A stretch of DNA of 64,000 bases, taken from Akkermansiaceae bacterium (GTDB lineage: Bacteria > Verrucomicrobiota > Verrucomicrobiia > Verrucomicrobiales > Akkermansiaceae). The position numbers and the translations under genes are program-made. Below are positions 10,290 to 19,236 of the stretch, one piece after another (the stretch's first letter is position 1; each line of letters opens with the position of its first letter). Location of the stretch: the NCBI GenBank assembly GCA_029866215.1, contig JARWZU010000088.1, forward strand, positions 186,001-250,000, written 5' to 3'. Under the pieces are notes generated by a model. That model saw nothing but the letters and a program-made list of their open reading frames with translations. It did not search any database and was not told the DNA's origin.

Positions 10290-11588
10290 TCAGCCGATCA
10301 CGCAGGGCACCAAGACCCCATCACTCATGCCGTGAATCTTCTTCTTGTCGGCTGGCACGATGGTCGCCAAGCAGCCCCCAAACTTCGTTTCTTGGGCGTC
10401 GTTAGTGAAAAAGTACGGGCAAAGCCTGACTCGACCCTGCATCAGCTCGACGGAGCCATCGTCACGGAACACGGGATGCTCGATCCGGCGCCCCTCGCGG
10501 AATTCTTGCAGAATCCACGGATGCTCCGCAGACTCTCCGAGCGCAGCTTGCAAGCGATCGGACCATTCTTGGCCCGAGAGATCGTGGCCGACAAAAACCC
10601 CGCGCGAGCCCCATGCCGTCTCGTGGAAGCCGCTGATTTTTAGTACGAGCTGGCGGTCTTTTTGGCTAAAACCTGCGACTTCGTCCCACGAATGAGCCTC
10701 AAGCCTCGGCAGGGCCGCGTACGGTGGCAGGGCGGCGGGATCCAGCACCCACCCAAAAGGAATCAACTCACGGAGTCGTTGGAGGTGATTTCCACGGAGC
10801 GCTTGTCCCCAGATCTTTCGCAAGGCCGGCGACCAAAAAAGCGCCAACCACAACTTGTCTTCCAAGTGCGGTTTGAATGGCGGTGTCACCGTCGCCCCTC
10901 CAGCTGCAGCCATTTCACCCAGCCGCCTCGCAGCGGGAATCGACTCCCAGTCGAACAATTCAAAAAACCGATACAACGCCTGACCGTCCGGCTCGTAACT
11001 CTCCGCCGCCACCACTTGCCAAGCTGCTCCCAATTCGCCAGCCAACCACTCCATCTCGGGCCGATAGTCCACTGACTCCTCAGAAATCAACACCGTCCCA
11101 CCATCGGGCATCAGCGAGCGAAATCCATCGAGCATCCCATCACCACCGCCCAACACCTCGAACCCCGCCTTGGCGTAAACCTGGGACAACCACGCGGTTA
11201 CCCCCATCCCACCGGGCACGCTGTCGAGCTCGGTCATCGCGAATCCTGAATCGGTCAAAATCAAGTCAGGCCGGATGACTCGCGGAAATTGATCTGCCGT
11301 AGACGCCTGCCGCTGGGAGTCAGCCAACCAATCGGGCTTCCCTTGGTCCAGCAACTCGGCCAACCAACTCGGCAATTTCCCCGCAGCACTGCGCCGATAA
11401 AGTCCGTCGCATGCTTGCTGGAACCTCGCCAATGGATGCCCGAGCGCCATCATCTGGCGAGCCTCCGCTTGGCTGAGTCTCAGTGGCTCCGGCGACCACC
11501 GCCAAGCACCCCCGCCAAACAATCCACCCTCCGGTAAGGCATCGCGCAATTCTGAAAGACTCAATCCCATGCGACACCTAACTTCCAC
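10290..11588 (-). CDS. Unassigned protein, possibly a circularly permuted ATP-grasp enzyme
   Basis: A 432-residue soluble protein without signal peptide or membrane helix. Blocks such as RPDLILTDSGFAMTELDS with PGGMG (residues about 105-130), LEDKLWLALFW, and the C-terminal VLKISGFHETAWGSRGVFVG followed by WILQEF recall circularly permuted ATP-grasp proteins of the glutathionylspermidine-synthase-like group, where a Lys of a VLK motif and a downstream QE contact ATP. That is an inference from pattern only; the substrate is unknown. An alternative start is the ATG at 11570 (MGLSLSELRD). It is transcribed divergently from the zinc-ribbon gene and converges on rpmB. Confidence 0.5.
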   Translation of the reverse strand: MEVRCRMGLSLSELRDALPEGGLFGGGAWRWSPEPLRLSQAEARQMMALGHPLARFQQACDGLYRRSAAGKLPSWLAELLDQGKPDWLADSQRQASTADQFPRVIRPDLILTDSGFAMTELDSVPGGMGVTAWLSQVYAKAGFEVLGGGDGMLDGFRSLMPDGGTVLISEESVDYRPEMEWLAGELGAAWQVVAAESYEPDGQALYRFFELFDWESIPAARRLGEMAAAGGATVTPPFKPHLEDKLWLALFWSPALRKIWGQALRGNHLQRLRELIPFGWVLDPAALPPYAALPRLEAHSWDEVAGFSQKDRQLVLKISGFHETAWGSRGVFVGHDLSGQEWSDRLQAALGESAEHPWILQEFREGRRIEHPVFRDDGSVELMQGRVRLCPYFFTNDAQETKFGGCLATIVPADKKKIHGMSDGVLVPCVIG

Positions 11589-11665
11589 TCCATCCGCCGA
11601 ATTGCCAAGCGATTCTTCCGACTTGCAAGAAATGAAAACCTCGCGCTCATTGGGGCTACCCGTTC

Positions 11666-11956
11666 ATGCCCGATGTTTTGAAATATCAATGCCCATTTTG
11701 TGACACCGACGTCCGCGTGGGCTCTCCATGCCCGGGCTGCACAAAATTGGAACGCAAACCCAAAGTAAAGCGAACCCAGCTCGACCACTCAGCCAATGGA
11801 CTCGACCTGCCCGACGAATCATTCGACTACGATGCATTCGTCGCCCAAGAATTTGGCCCGGCCCCACACCGTAAACTCGGCGTGAAATGGTACTGGTGGC
11901 TACTCGGCGTCGCCCTCCTCATCGGCATGGTCGCCAGCCTGTTTCGCCTCAAATGA
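11666..11956 (+). CDS. Small zinc-ribbon protein with C-terminal membrane anchor
   Basis: A 96-residue protein with an N-terminal zinc ribbon (CPFC, ten residues, CPGC, residues 9-27), a polar linker, and a single C-terminal transmembrane helix (WYWWLLGVALLIGMVASLF, residues about 75-93) with a basic end. This is a tail-anchored layout with the ribbon in the cytoplasm. Function unknown. The last 8 bases of the gene overlap the 3' end of the convergent lutC gene, so transcripts overlap there. Confidence 0.7.
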   Translation: MPDVLKYQCPFCDTDVRVGSPCPGCTKLERKPKVKRTQLDHSANGLDLPDESFDYDAFVAQEFGPAPHRKLGVKWYWWLLGVALLIGMVASLFRLK

Positions 11957-12557
11957 CCAAAGCGATTTGCTCGCCCGGCCCGTGAACTCCCTCGATCAGG
12001 ATGCCCTCGACGTCCGCCGTCTTGGATGGCCCAGTGCACCAAATGATGTTTGGGCTGTCGCCAAATGCAGCAACTGCGTCAGGAATTGAGCGGTGGATCT
12101 CCTCGCGCGTGAGAACCGCCACATGCACCCATGGTGACAGGGCAGCAAGCCGGTGCGACGTGCGATCGTCGTCGATGATGACCGTCCCCGATTCGGCGAT
12201 GGCACCCGATGCACGCGTGATGCCAAACTGATAATCATCGTAACGGTCGCGATGGTATTCCGTCTCCACCACAAGACCTGCGCCTGCCAACTGCGCGCCA
12301 ATGCCATCGTAAAGCAATGGATCACAATATCCATGAAGCTGGTTCGATTGCTTAAGAAAATCCAACAACTCTGCGACCGATGTCATCGCTCGGCCATTCA
12401 CAGCGGAAAAATTGCGGGTAAAAATTTCCCACAAATCTGTGCCCTGAAGCTTCGGCTGCGAGTGAACGATGCTCAGATCATACTCGGGGTATGCTGCCTT
12501 TGCTTTCACCATGGCAGTGGCGGATTCGATCTTGGCAAAAATGGCGGTGCGAGACAT
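11949..12557 (-). CDS. lutC: Lactate utilisation protein C (LUD domain)
   Basis: Third subunit of the LutABC iron-sulfur complex that oxidises L-lactate to pyruvate at the inner membrane. The 202-residue protein is the stand-alone LUD domain: a DYQFGITRASGAIAESGTVII core near residues 115-135, then HVAVLTREEI and the C-terminal NIIWCTGPSKTADVEGILIEGVHGP, the family's hallmark block. It follows lutB by 47 bp on the same strand, in the usual lutA-lutB-lutC order. The 3' end overlaps the convergent zinc-ribbon gene by 8 bp. Confidence 0.92.
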   Translation of the reverse strand: MSRTAIFAKIESATAMVKAKAAYPEYDLSIVHSQPKLQGTDLWEIFTRNFSAVNGRAMTSVAELLDFLKQSNQLHGYCDPLLYDGIGAQLAGAGLVVETEYHRDRYDDYQFGITRASGAIAESGTVIIDDDRTSHRLAALSPWVHVAVLTREEIHRSIPDAVAAFGDSPNIIWCTGPSKTADVEGILIEGVHGPGEQIALVI

Positions 12558-12604
12558 GGGCGAGCGGAATAATCAGTTGGAATAATCGGTTATCAATTGG
12601 AAAC

Positions 12605-14023
12605 TCACGGAGCCTTCCTACCACGAGCGGCGGCGGCTTGATGAGTTTTCATCCATTTACGGAAATCGCCTCCCTTGGAATCCGGTAGGGTGCGTTGACC
12701 TAACCAATCTTGCAACGGCTTGATCGGGGCAACTTGAATCGGTAGGTGATTCATGGCCTTGGACATCGTCATCGCCGTGCGCCACAACGAAGGCGAAGTC
12801 GCGAGCGTGGCAAATGGTGACATGGGAATCGCGCCTGCGGACGGCACCGATTCCTTCTTCGCCTTGTCCCTCAATCGCAAAAGCAAATCGGGAATCGGGA
12901 TGTCCACCGGGCACACTTCGTTGCAGGCCCCACAAAGCGACGAGGCTTTTGGAAGATCTGCCAACTCCGGAAAACGACTGCCGAAAAGAATCGGTGAAAG
13001 CACCGCGCCCACCGGGCCACCATAAGTCGAACGGTAGGCATGCCCAGATGCCTGCCGATAGACCGGACAAACGTTCTGACAGGCGCCGCAGCGGATGCAG
13101 CGGAGGATTTCACGGCAATTCGATGCGAGCACATCGGTGCGGCCATTATCCATGAACACCACGTGCATGTGCTCTGGCCCATCCGGTTGGTTGACAGAAC
13201 GAGGGCCATTGATGAACTCGGTGTAAACCGTCAATTGCTGGCCGGTTGCAGACCTCCCTAACAGATTAAGAAACACCGCGAGGTCTTTTTCCTGCGGGAT
13301 GACTTTCTCAATGCCAACCAACGCGATGTGGACCTGCACGGGAGCCATGCCGAATCGCGAATTTCCCTCGTTGGTGATGAGCGCGAGCCGACCGGTATCA
13401 GCACAAACAAAGTTAGCACCCGTAATGCCGGCCTGCGCCGCCATGTATTTTTCACGGAGAAACACCCTCGCCCGCCGAGTGATGGTTTCGGGATCGTCAT
13501 TGTAATCCTCCGCCACCCCCTCACGGACAAAGGTCTTGGCGATGTCGCGGCGGTTCTTGTGAATGATTGGCTTGACGATGTGCGAGGGCTCATCTCCATC
13601 CAACTGAATGATGAACTCCCCAAGATCCGACTCAAGGCACTCGACGCCGTTTTCAATGAGAAACGGGTTGAGGTGGATCTCCTCCGCCGCCATCGACTTG
13701 GACTTCGTGAGCTGGGTAACCCCGTGCTGACGAAGAATCGCAAGAATCGTTTGGCGCGCATCCTCATCCGTCGATGCATAATGGACATTCACCCCGCGTG
13801 AGGTGAGGGATTCCTCTGCCTTCGCAAGGTATTCACCGAGGTGGTGCAATGTGTGATCCTTGATGGATGCCGCCAACTTACGGATCGCATCCGGATCCGG
13901 ATAATCTTGGTGAAGTGAATGGTAGCGCTTCTCAGTGCCCTTCGACGAACCATCGATGACCGAAGCTTGCTTCTCGTCGGAGATGTCGCGGGCGTACTGA
14001 TCGATTGGTTGAATGCCGATCAT
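12605..14023 (-). CDS. lutB: Lactate utilisation iron-sulfur protein B
   Basis: Electron-transfer subunit of the LutABC lactate oxidase complex. The 472-residue protein has an N-terminal LUD domain (with ANFVCADTGRLALITNEGNSR) and a ferredoxin-like segment carrying two 4Fe-4S clusters: CIRCGACQNVCP near residue 310 and CGACNEVCP near 363. A C-terminal LutB tail ends in a basic stretch. Its ATG overlaps the lutA stop by 4 bases (14020-14023), indicating translational coupling. Confidence 0.94.
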   Translation of the reverse strand: MIGIQPIDQYARDISDEKQASVIDGSSKGTEKRYHSLHQDYPDPDAIRKLAASIKDHTLHHLGEYLAKAEESLTSRGVNVHYASTDEDARQTILAILRQHGVTQLTKSKSMAAEEIHLNPFLIENGVECLESDLGEFIIQLDGDEPSHIVKPIIHKNRRDIAKTFVREGVAEDYNDDPETITRRARVFLREKYMAAQAGITGANFVCADTGRLALITNEGNSRFGMAPVQVHIALVGIEKVIPQEKDLAVFLNLLGRSATGQQLTVYTEFINGPRSVNQPDGPEHMHVVFMDNGRTDVLASNCREILRCIRCGACQNVCPVYRQASGHAYRSTYGGPVGAVLSPILFGSRFPELADLPKASSLCGACNEVCPVDIPIPDLLLRLRDKAKKESVPSAGAIPMSPFATLATSPSLWRTAMTMSKAMNHLPIQVAPIKPLQDWLGQRTLPDSKGGDFRKWMKTHQAAAARGRKAP

Positions 14024-14772
14024 AAAAGTGAATTTCTAAGAACTTGAACTGCGTGGAGATGTTCGATCGGCCGCCCCTGAGTGCGAGCCAAACCGGTAAG
14101 GTGCATGAGACACGACATGTCGCCACTGACGAGAATGTCAGGCTCCGCCTCAAGGAGGTGATCAAGTTTTAATGAACCCATGCGGCCGGAAATGTGGGGA
14201 AAAGTGACGGAGAAGGTCCCGCCGAATCCACAGCATTGCTCGTCTTGCCCAAAGGGAACCACCACCGCGTTTTCGATTGAGCTCAACAACTCCAGTGTCG
14301 CCTCGCCACTCCCGGTACCACGACTGTGGCACGAACGATGAAACACGATGCGCGTGGATTCCTCAAATTTGCCCGGCCATTTCGTGATGCCAAGACCATT
14401 GAAAATGAAGTCCATCACCTCCCAAGTCCGGCGCGCAAGCGAGTCGATCCCTGCTTCTGGCTGCTCCTCAAACTGGAGAGGATTCCCGTGGAAATTCATG
14501 GCCGCACAAGATCCAGACGGAACGATGACCGGTAGATCTCCCGAGAAAACCGAGGCGCAGTGACGAGCCACCTTCCGCGAGGCAACCCAATCCCCAGAAT
14601 TAAACGCCGGCTGACCACAGCAAGTTTGATTGTCAGGAAATTCAACACTCACCCCCAAGTGCTCAAGCACCTCAACCGTCGCGCGTGCAACATCGTCATA
14701 AAAGGCATCGCACAAACAAGTGCCCATCAGGAGGACTCGCTTGCCGGTAGGTCTTTGAAAATGATCAGTCAT
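14020..14772 (-). CDS. lutA: Lactate utilisation protein A (CCG-domain)
   Basis: Cysteine-rich subunit of the LutABC L-lactate oxidase. Two CCG domains, like those of heterodisulfide reductase and GlpC, are visible: the first with MGTCLCDAF and DNQTCCGQPAFNSG, the second with VVFHRSCHSRG-type HRSCH and DEQCCGFGGTFSV. These cysteines bind Fe-S clusters in the family. First gene of lutABC. The 130 bp upstream is A+T-rich and likely holds the promoter; a sigma-54 activator gene lies beyond it on the same strand. I found no sigma-54 -24/-12 pair in that gap. Confidence 0.93.
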   Translation of the reverse strand: MTDHFQRPTGKRVLLMGTCLCDAFYDDVARATVEVLEHLGVSVEFPDNQTCCGQPAFNSGDWVASRKVARHCASVFSGDLPVIVPSGSCAAMNFHGNPLQFEEQPEAGIDSLARRTWEVMDFIFNGLGITKWPGKFEESTRIVFHRSCHSRGTGSGEATLELLSSIENAVVVPFGQDEQCCGFGGTFSVTFPHISGRMGSLKLDHLLEAEPDILVSGDMSCLMHLTGLARTQGRPIEHLHAVQVLRNSLL

Positions 14773-14902
14773 GGGGAAATTTCACTCACACCTGCTTTAA
14801 TATGCAAGTGACGAAAAATTAATAAGAAATCCCAAAAGAGCAATAGCAAATGTCGTTACAATAACATTTTAAAGCCATCAACCGCCTTACGCACCCTCAC
14901 CC

Positions 14903-16297
14903 TCAATCAATCCCAAACCGCTTGCGCTTCCGATAGAGCGTCGCCTTGTCAATCCCAAGCACCGAGGCCGCCTCATGAAGCGAGGGCGCCCAATCGAGCA
15001 CCTTGGTCAAATGGGCCTGCTCGATTTCATCCAATCGATGGTCTCCACCAATGCCGAGGTGCAGCAATTCATGCCCCTGACCTTGACCGTGGTGCGCCAT
15101 CGCCGTCGGCCGTGGCAAATCCTCCGCCTCAAGTCGTGATCCACGCGTCAAGATCGTCGCCCGCTCGATCGCATTGCGCAACTCACGTAGATTGCCAGGC
15201 CAAGGGTAATCCAATAACGCTCCACGACCGCTCACACTGAACCCGTCGATCTCTCGACCCAACTGAAGCGCGAAAAACTCGAGGTAATCGTTGGCGAATT
15301 GCTCAAGATCCGCAGGACGCTGGCGCAACGAGGGCACGGTAACGCAAATGACATTGAGTCGGTAATATAGATCCTCGCGAAAATCTCCACTGCGGACGCG
15401 CGCGGCCAAGTCACGATTGGTCGCTGCAATGACACGAACATTTGCCTCCCGTACTTTGTTTTCACCTAGCCGCTCGTATTCACGCTCTTGAAGCAAGCGG
15501 AGCAACTTCGGCTGAATTTCCATTGGTAACTCGCCGATCTCATCGAGAAAAAGCGTACCGCCATCCGCCGCGTGGATCTTCCCCCACGTGTCCCGGATCG
15601 CCCCTGTGAAAGAACCTTTCATGTGCCCAAACAACGCACTCTCTAACAGATCTTTCGAAAGACTTGGACAACTCACCGTCACGAATGGCTTGCTGCTAAG
15701 GTGGCTACGCTGATGCACCTCACGAGCAATCACGCTCTTGCCCGTGCCACTTTCGCCTAGGATTAGAATCGATGCGGAAGTCGATGCTGCGCGAAACAAG
15801 ATCTCAAATTCCCGGCGAGTCTTCGCATCCGCAGAGGAAAATCGGTGGGGCGGCGATGAAGCCAACCCTTCCATTCGTAGATTCGAACCCACCTCGTTTG
15901 AGGCAGTGAAATCGATCCTCTGCCGCTTAGCTTTATGTGCTGCACTCAAGACACGCATGATTTCCGCTATTCCAAAAGGCATCTCCATGCATTCAAGCAC
16001 TCCTAACTGACGAGCCTTCTCCATTTGACCCGCCGAATCCGGTGGAACCACCATCACCACCAACTGAAGCGGCTTCAGTTCACGCATCTTTCGCAAAATC
16101 TTCAATCCATCGCTCCCACTGATTTCAAAATCTAATAAAACTAGATCAAATTCCTCTTCACGCACTCGTCGTAAAGCAAGCCCTCCATCATCCACCACTT
16201 CTACATAATGACCTGCCGCCTCCAAGACCGCTAATGCATCGTGCCTCAGCGACTTATCGTGATCAACGATCAGAATGTCCATGGAGTCGTTCGTCAT
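14903..16297 (-). CDS. Sigma-54-dependent response regulator, NtrC family
   Basis: Transcription activator that uses ATP hydrolysis to open sigma-54 promoters. From the ATG at 16297 (MTNDSMDILIVDHDKS) the order is receiver domain (phospho-acceptor in LVLLDFEISGSDG), AAA+ domain (Walker A GESGTGKS, Walker B GGTLFLDEIGEL, arginine finger region FREDLYYRLNV) and a C-terminal Fis-type helix-turn-helix (HEAASVLGIDKATLYRKRKRFGI). The sigma-54 contact loop reads GSFTGA instead of GAFTGA. An in-frame ATG at 16372 would add 25 unlike residues. No partner histidine kinase is adjacent. Its position before lutABC suggests, but does not prove, control of lactate use. Confidence 0.92.
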   Translation of the reverse strand: MTNDSMDILIVDHDKSLRHDALAVLEAAGHYVEVVDDGGLALRRVREEEFDLVLLDFEISGSDGLKILRKMRELKPLQLVVMVVPPDSAGQMEKARQLGVLECMEMPFGIAEIMRVLSAAHKAKRQRIDFTASNEVGSNLRMEGLASSPPHRFSSADAKTRREFEILFRAASTSASILILGESGTGKSVIAREVHQRSHLSSKPFVTVSCPSLSKDLLESALFGHMKGSFTGAIRDTWGKIHAADGGTLFLDEIGELPMEIQPKLLRLLQEREYERLGENKVREANVRVIAATNRDLAARVRSGDFREDLYYRLNVICVTVPSLRQRPADLEQFANDYLEFFALQLGREIDGFSVSGRGALLDYPWPGNLRELRNAIERATILTRGSRLEAEDLPRPTAMAHHGQGQGHELLHLGIGGDHRLDEIEQAHLTKVLDWAPSLHEAASVLGIDKATLYRKRKRFGID

Positions 16298-16518
16298 AGA
16301 AAATTTGCATTTGCGCCTCGCCAAATCGGGGTCTTGCATCATGAACTTTTCTCGGGGCCAATGCCAGAACATTAGTCATCGATTTTTCAAGTGACACCCA
16401 CAATGGCTTGAATCCAGCACCGTCCATCCGAAACAAAAATTGAGTGCTTTGAAAAATTTCATTGGAAATTCTATCAAAATGGTGGAAAGCTAACGCCGTT
16501 ACCCCACCCCCAAACTAA

Positions 16519-16782
16519 ATGAAATCGAAAAAGAACCTCACTCGGTTTACCTACGACACCGCAGCCTTCCAAGGATGGAGGCTTTCCATCTGCAGAGCTG
16601 GTACCTCATTCATTCGCTACTTCCCTGACAAGAAGTTCGGCGGAGAAAAGGAATCACTGGCCGCCGCCGAAAGCGCGCTCGAGGAAATCAAATCCTTGGT
16701 CGACAACTCCAAACGCGTCGAAGGAAAACTCTCACCGAGCATCATCAAAAAGGCCGAGAAAATCCTCACGATCTCAGCCTAG
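16519..16782 (+). CDS. Small basic protein, weakly AP2-like
   Basis: An 87-residue protein starting at an ATG shortly after an A-rich stretch. The pattern GWRLSICRAGTSFIRYF, then FGG and a helix rich in Ala and Glu, recalls the strand-strand-helix fold of bacterial AP2-type DNA-binding domains, but the match is weak. The C-terminal third is basic and helical. No operon partner: the next gene, rsfS, begins 116 bp downstream. Function unknown. Confidence 0.55.
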   Translation: MKSKKNLTRFTYDTAAFQGWRLSICRAGTSFIRYFPDKKFGGEKESLAAAESALEEIKSLVDNSKRVEGKLSPSIIKKAEKILTISA

Positions 16783-16898
16783 CCCCCCACTCCGGACTCT
16801 TCACTTGCCCCGGAACCGTACCGTACCACTAAATCTTGCAAGTTTGAGTTGGCATGATCCGCAGAGGTCGGCTACATTGACCATCCCCACGGGGAATT

Positions 16899-17264
16899 AT
16901 GGCGATACAAGGTGAAGAACTGGCTCTGGCATGTGCGAAGGCCGCTGATGAAATCAAGGCTGAGCACATCCGTGTGTGGGACATGCGTGGTGTTTCGAAC
17001 CTAACAGACTACATGGTGGTCTGTTCGGGCTCTTCTATGCCCCAGCTCCGAGCCGTGCTGCGCGACGTCGCAGGCACGGTCGAGGACTTGCATGGAGTCA
17101 AACCCACCATGACCGAGGGTAAGGCTGACACCCGTTGGGTTGTTCTGGACTACATCGACGTCATGGTTCACGTGATGCACGAGGAGCTCCGTGAATACTA
17201 CGGCTTGGAAGATCTTTGGAAAGACGCCAAGGAAGTGACTTGGCACCAAGAGCAGTCGGCATAG
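16899..17264 (+). CDS. rsfS: Ribosomal silencing factor RsfS
   Basis: Binds L14 of the large subunit and blocks subunit joining under nutrient limitation. The 121-residue protein has the RsfS/Iojap signature: ALACAKAADEIKAE, the conserved LTDYMVVCSGSS, the GWVLLDY-type stretch RWVVLDYIDVMVHVM and the C-terminal YYGLEDLWKDA. It is usually near nadD in other bacteria; here its neighbours are the Mla-type ATPase gene downstream and a small orphan upstream. Confidence 0.93.
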   Translation: MAIQGEELALACAKAADEIKAEHIRVWDMRGVSNLTDYMVVCSGSSMPQLRAVLRDVAGTVEDLHGVKPTMTEGKADTRWVVLDYIDVMVHVMHEELREYYGLEDLWKDAKEVTWHQEQSA

Positions 17265-17323
17265 TCGCCATTTGTTACTGAATGAGCCTAACCATGGTTC
17301 TAACAGGATGACTCCAAAGCGGT

Positions 17324-18115
17324 TTGGCGATCTGCCACCAACCGGCGAACCCTTTTCCCCTCGTGGACCAGCCTTACATCCGCATCCGCAGGCTAACCCA
17401 CCATTTTGGCGAAAATGAGGTACTGCGTGGGCTGGATCTCGACATCTTTCGGGGCGAAACTCTTGTGATCCTCGGAGGTTCTGGAGGTGGAAAATCGGTC
17501 TTACTAAAGCACCTTGCGGGTTTGCTCCGGCCAATTCATGGCAGCATCCAAGTCGATGGCCTGGAAATTGCCAATCTCGACGAGCGCGCGCTGGGTCCAG
17601 TCCGCCGCCAAATGGGCATCTTGTTCCAAGGTGGCGCTCTATTTGACTCACTGACCGTCGCCGAAAACGTGGCCTTTCCGCTTCGAGAAAGCGGAGAAGC
17701 CAAGGAGCCAGAAATCGAATCTCGAGTGATCGAGGCACTGAAAATGGTTCGACTCTCTGGTCAAGAAGACAAGCTGCCATCCGAGTTATCGGGCGGCATG
17801 CGCAAGCGGGTGGCCTTGGCCCGCGCAGTGGTGGGACGGCCGACCTGTGTGCTTTACGATGAACCTCAAGCAGGGCTGGACCCCATCAACGCTGACTCCA
17901 TCGACCATCTCATCAAAGAACTGCAGCGAACGATGGCGGTCACCTCAGTGGTGGTCACTCACGACATTCGCAGCGTTTTCCATATCGCAGACCGCATCGC
18001 TTTCCTCGCCAATGGCAAAATCGAATGGCTGGGAACACCTCAAGCACTCACCGATACAGACAATCATGACCTGCGTAAGTTCATTGCCGGTGACTCGGGC
18101 GAAGCGTGGAAATAG
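17324..18115 (+). CDS. mlaF: ABC transporter ATPase, MlaF type
   Basis: ATPase of a phospholipid/ toluene-resistance type MCE transporter at the inner membrane. Walker A GGSGGGKSVLLKHL, Q-loop ILFQGGALFDSLTV, signature LSGGMRKRVALARA and Walker B CVLYDEPQAGLDPI are all intact; LSGGM and the D-loop match MlaF. The start is uncertain: TTG at 17324 or GTG at 17363, the latter giving MDQPYIRIRRLTHHF, which aligns better with the family. The gene for the MCE substrate-binding protein follows after 56 bp. The permease gene mlaE, normally adjacent, is not in the window. Confidence 0.9.
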   Translation: MAICHQPANPFPLVDQPYIRIRRLTHHFGENEVLRGLDLDIFRGETLVILGGSGGGKSVLLKHLAGLLRPIHGSIQVDGLEIANLDERALGPVRRQMGILFQGGALFDSLTVAENVAFPLRESGEAKEPEIESRVIEALKMVRLSGQEDKLPSELSGGMRKRVALARAVVGRPTCVLYDEPQAGLDPINADSIDHLIKELQRTMAVTSVVVTHDIRSVFHIADRIAFLANGKIEWLGTPQALTDTDNHDLRKFIAGDSGEAWK

Positions 18116-18171
18116 CGCCGCCTTGGCATTTTACGATTTCGCAATCTTCAAATTGATGTCATTGATGGTAG

Positions 18172-19194
18172 ATGCCAGTCCCCACAAAGCACACCGAAAT
18201 GTTCGTGGGGATCTTCCTCTTGGTCGGCTTCATCCTGTTAGGAGGGCTAATCCTCCAATTTGGGAAATTCAGGAATCACCTGAAAGGACACTACACTCTA
18301 ACACTAATCTTCGATGATGCCTCAGGCGTGATCAAAGGCTCGGAGGTCAGCATGGGAGGCGCCCACATCGGCCAAGTCGAGAAATTGCCAGCACTCAATG
18401 ATGCCGTACGTGTCGAAGTCGAACTATTCATCGCAGATACCATCCGCATTCCTGTAGGATCCACCTTCCAGATCAACTCAGCCACACTGCTTGGCGATAA
18501 GCTCATTGTCGTAACTCCCCCAGCCGACCGAAGTCGTGGGATGATTCAACCTGGTAGCCGCATCGAGGGCGCAGGTCCTTCCGGCCTCGACGCCATTCAA
18601 AACAATGCCTCCATCGTGGTCAAAGATGTCCTCGGCATCATTAAAAGTGCCGAAAAAACTCTCGTGAAATTCGATACCGCTACTGATGAATTCCAGTCGA
18701 TGGCACAACAACTGGAAGAAGTTTCTACCAAGATCAATCGATCCATTCTCGCGGATGAAAACCTCAAACTGGTTGATCGTACCATGGAAAACCTTGCGAC
18801 TGCATCCGAAGATTGGAAGAACGCCAGTCGCCAACTGGAACCTACCCTAACAGAAACCCGCACCGTGGTCGCTTCAGCGCAGCGAGTGGCTTTGGACGCT
18901 GCCGCCACTCTTAAATCTGCCAATGAGACATTGGCACGTCTGAAGCCAATTCTCACCGAAATCCCTGATGCAGTGGAAACGATTTCCAACACCTCCAAAA
19001 AAATCGGCAAAACCTTTGAGCGCATTAACCAAGGGGCCGGACTCCTTGGCGCGTTGGCCACAGACAATGAGGTCGCACTCGATGCCAAAGCTTTCATGCA
19101 CAATCTCAAACAACATGGAATTCTTCTTTACCGAAATCCCGCGAACGATCCCTCAAAAAAACCATCCCAAAAAATCGGTAGTACGCATCGCTGA
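18172..19194 (+). CDS. mlaD: MCE-family lipid transport protein, MlaD type
   Basis: Periplasmic, membrane-anchored lipid carrier. The N-terminus holds one transmembrane helix (MFVGIFLLVGFILLGGLIL, residues about 10-28), then an MCE domain (FDDASGVIKGSEVSMGGAHIG, residues 47-130) and a long helical C-terminus with many Thr/Ala/Glu positions (residues 150-310) that likely forms a coiled tube, as in longer MlaD proteins. It is longer (340) than E. coli MlaD (about 183). It lies directly after mlaF; mlaB/mlaC are not seen. It converges on the pseudokinase gene 42 bp away. Confidence 0.9.
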   Translation: MPVPTKHTEMFVGIFLLVGFILLGGLILQFGKFRNHLKGHYTLTLIFDDASGVIKGSEVSMGGAHIGQVEKLPALNDAVRVEVELFIADTIRIPVGSTFQINSATLLGDKLIVVTPPADRSRGMIQPGSRIEGAGPSGLDAIQNNASIVVKDVLGIIKSAEKTLVKFDTATDEFQSMAQQLEEVSTKINRSILADENLKLVDRTMENLATASEDWKNASRQLEPTLTETRTVVASAQRVALDAAATLKSANETLARLKPILTEIPDAVETISNTSKKIGKTFERINQGAGLLGALATDNEVALDAKAFMHNLKQHGILLYRNPANDPSKKPSQKIGSTHR

Positions 19195-19236
19195 CATCAT
19201 CGCGAGATGGTGCGTATTCCATCACGGCGTGAACGG

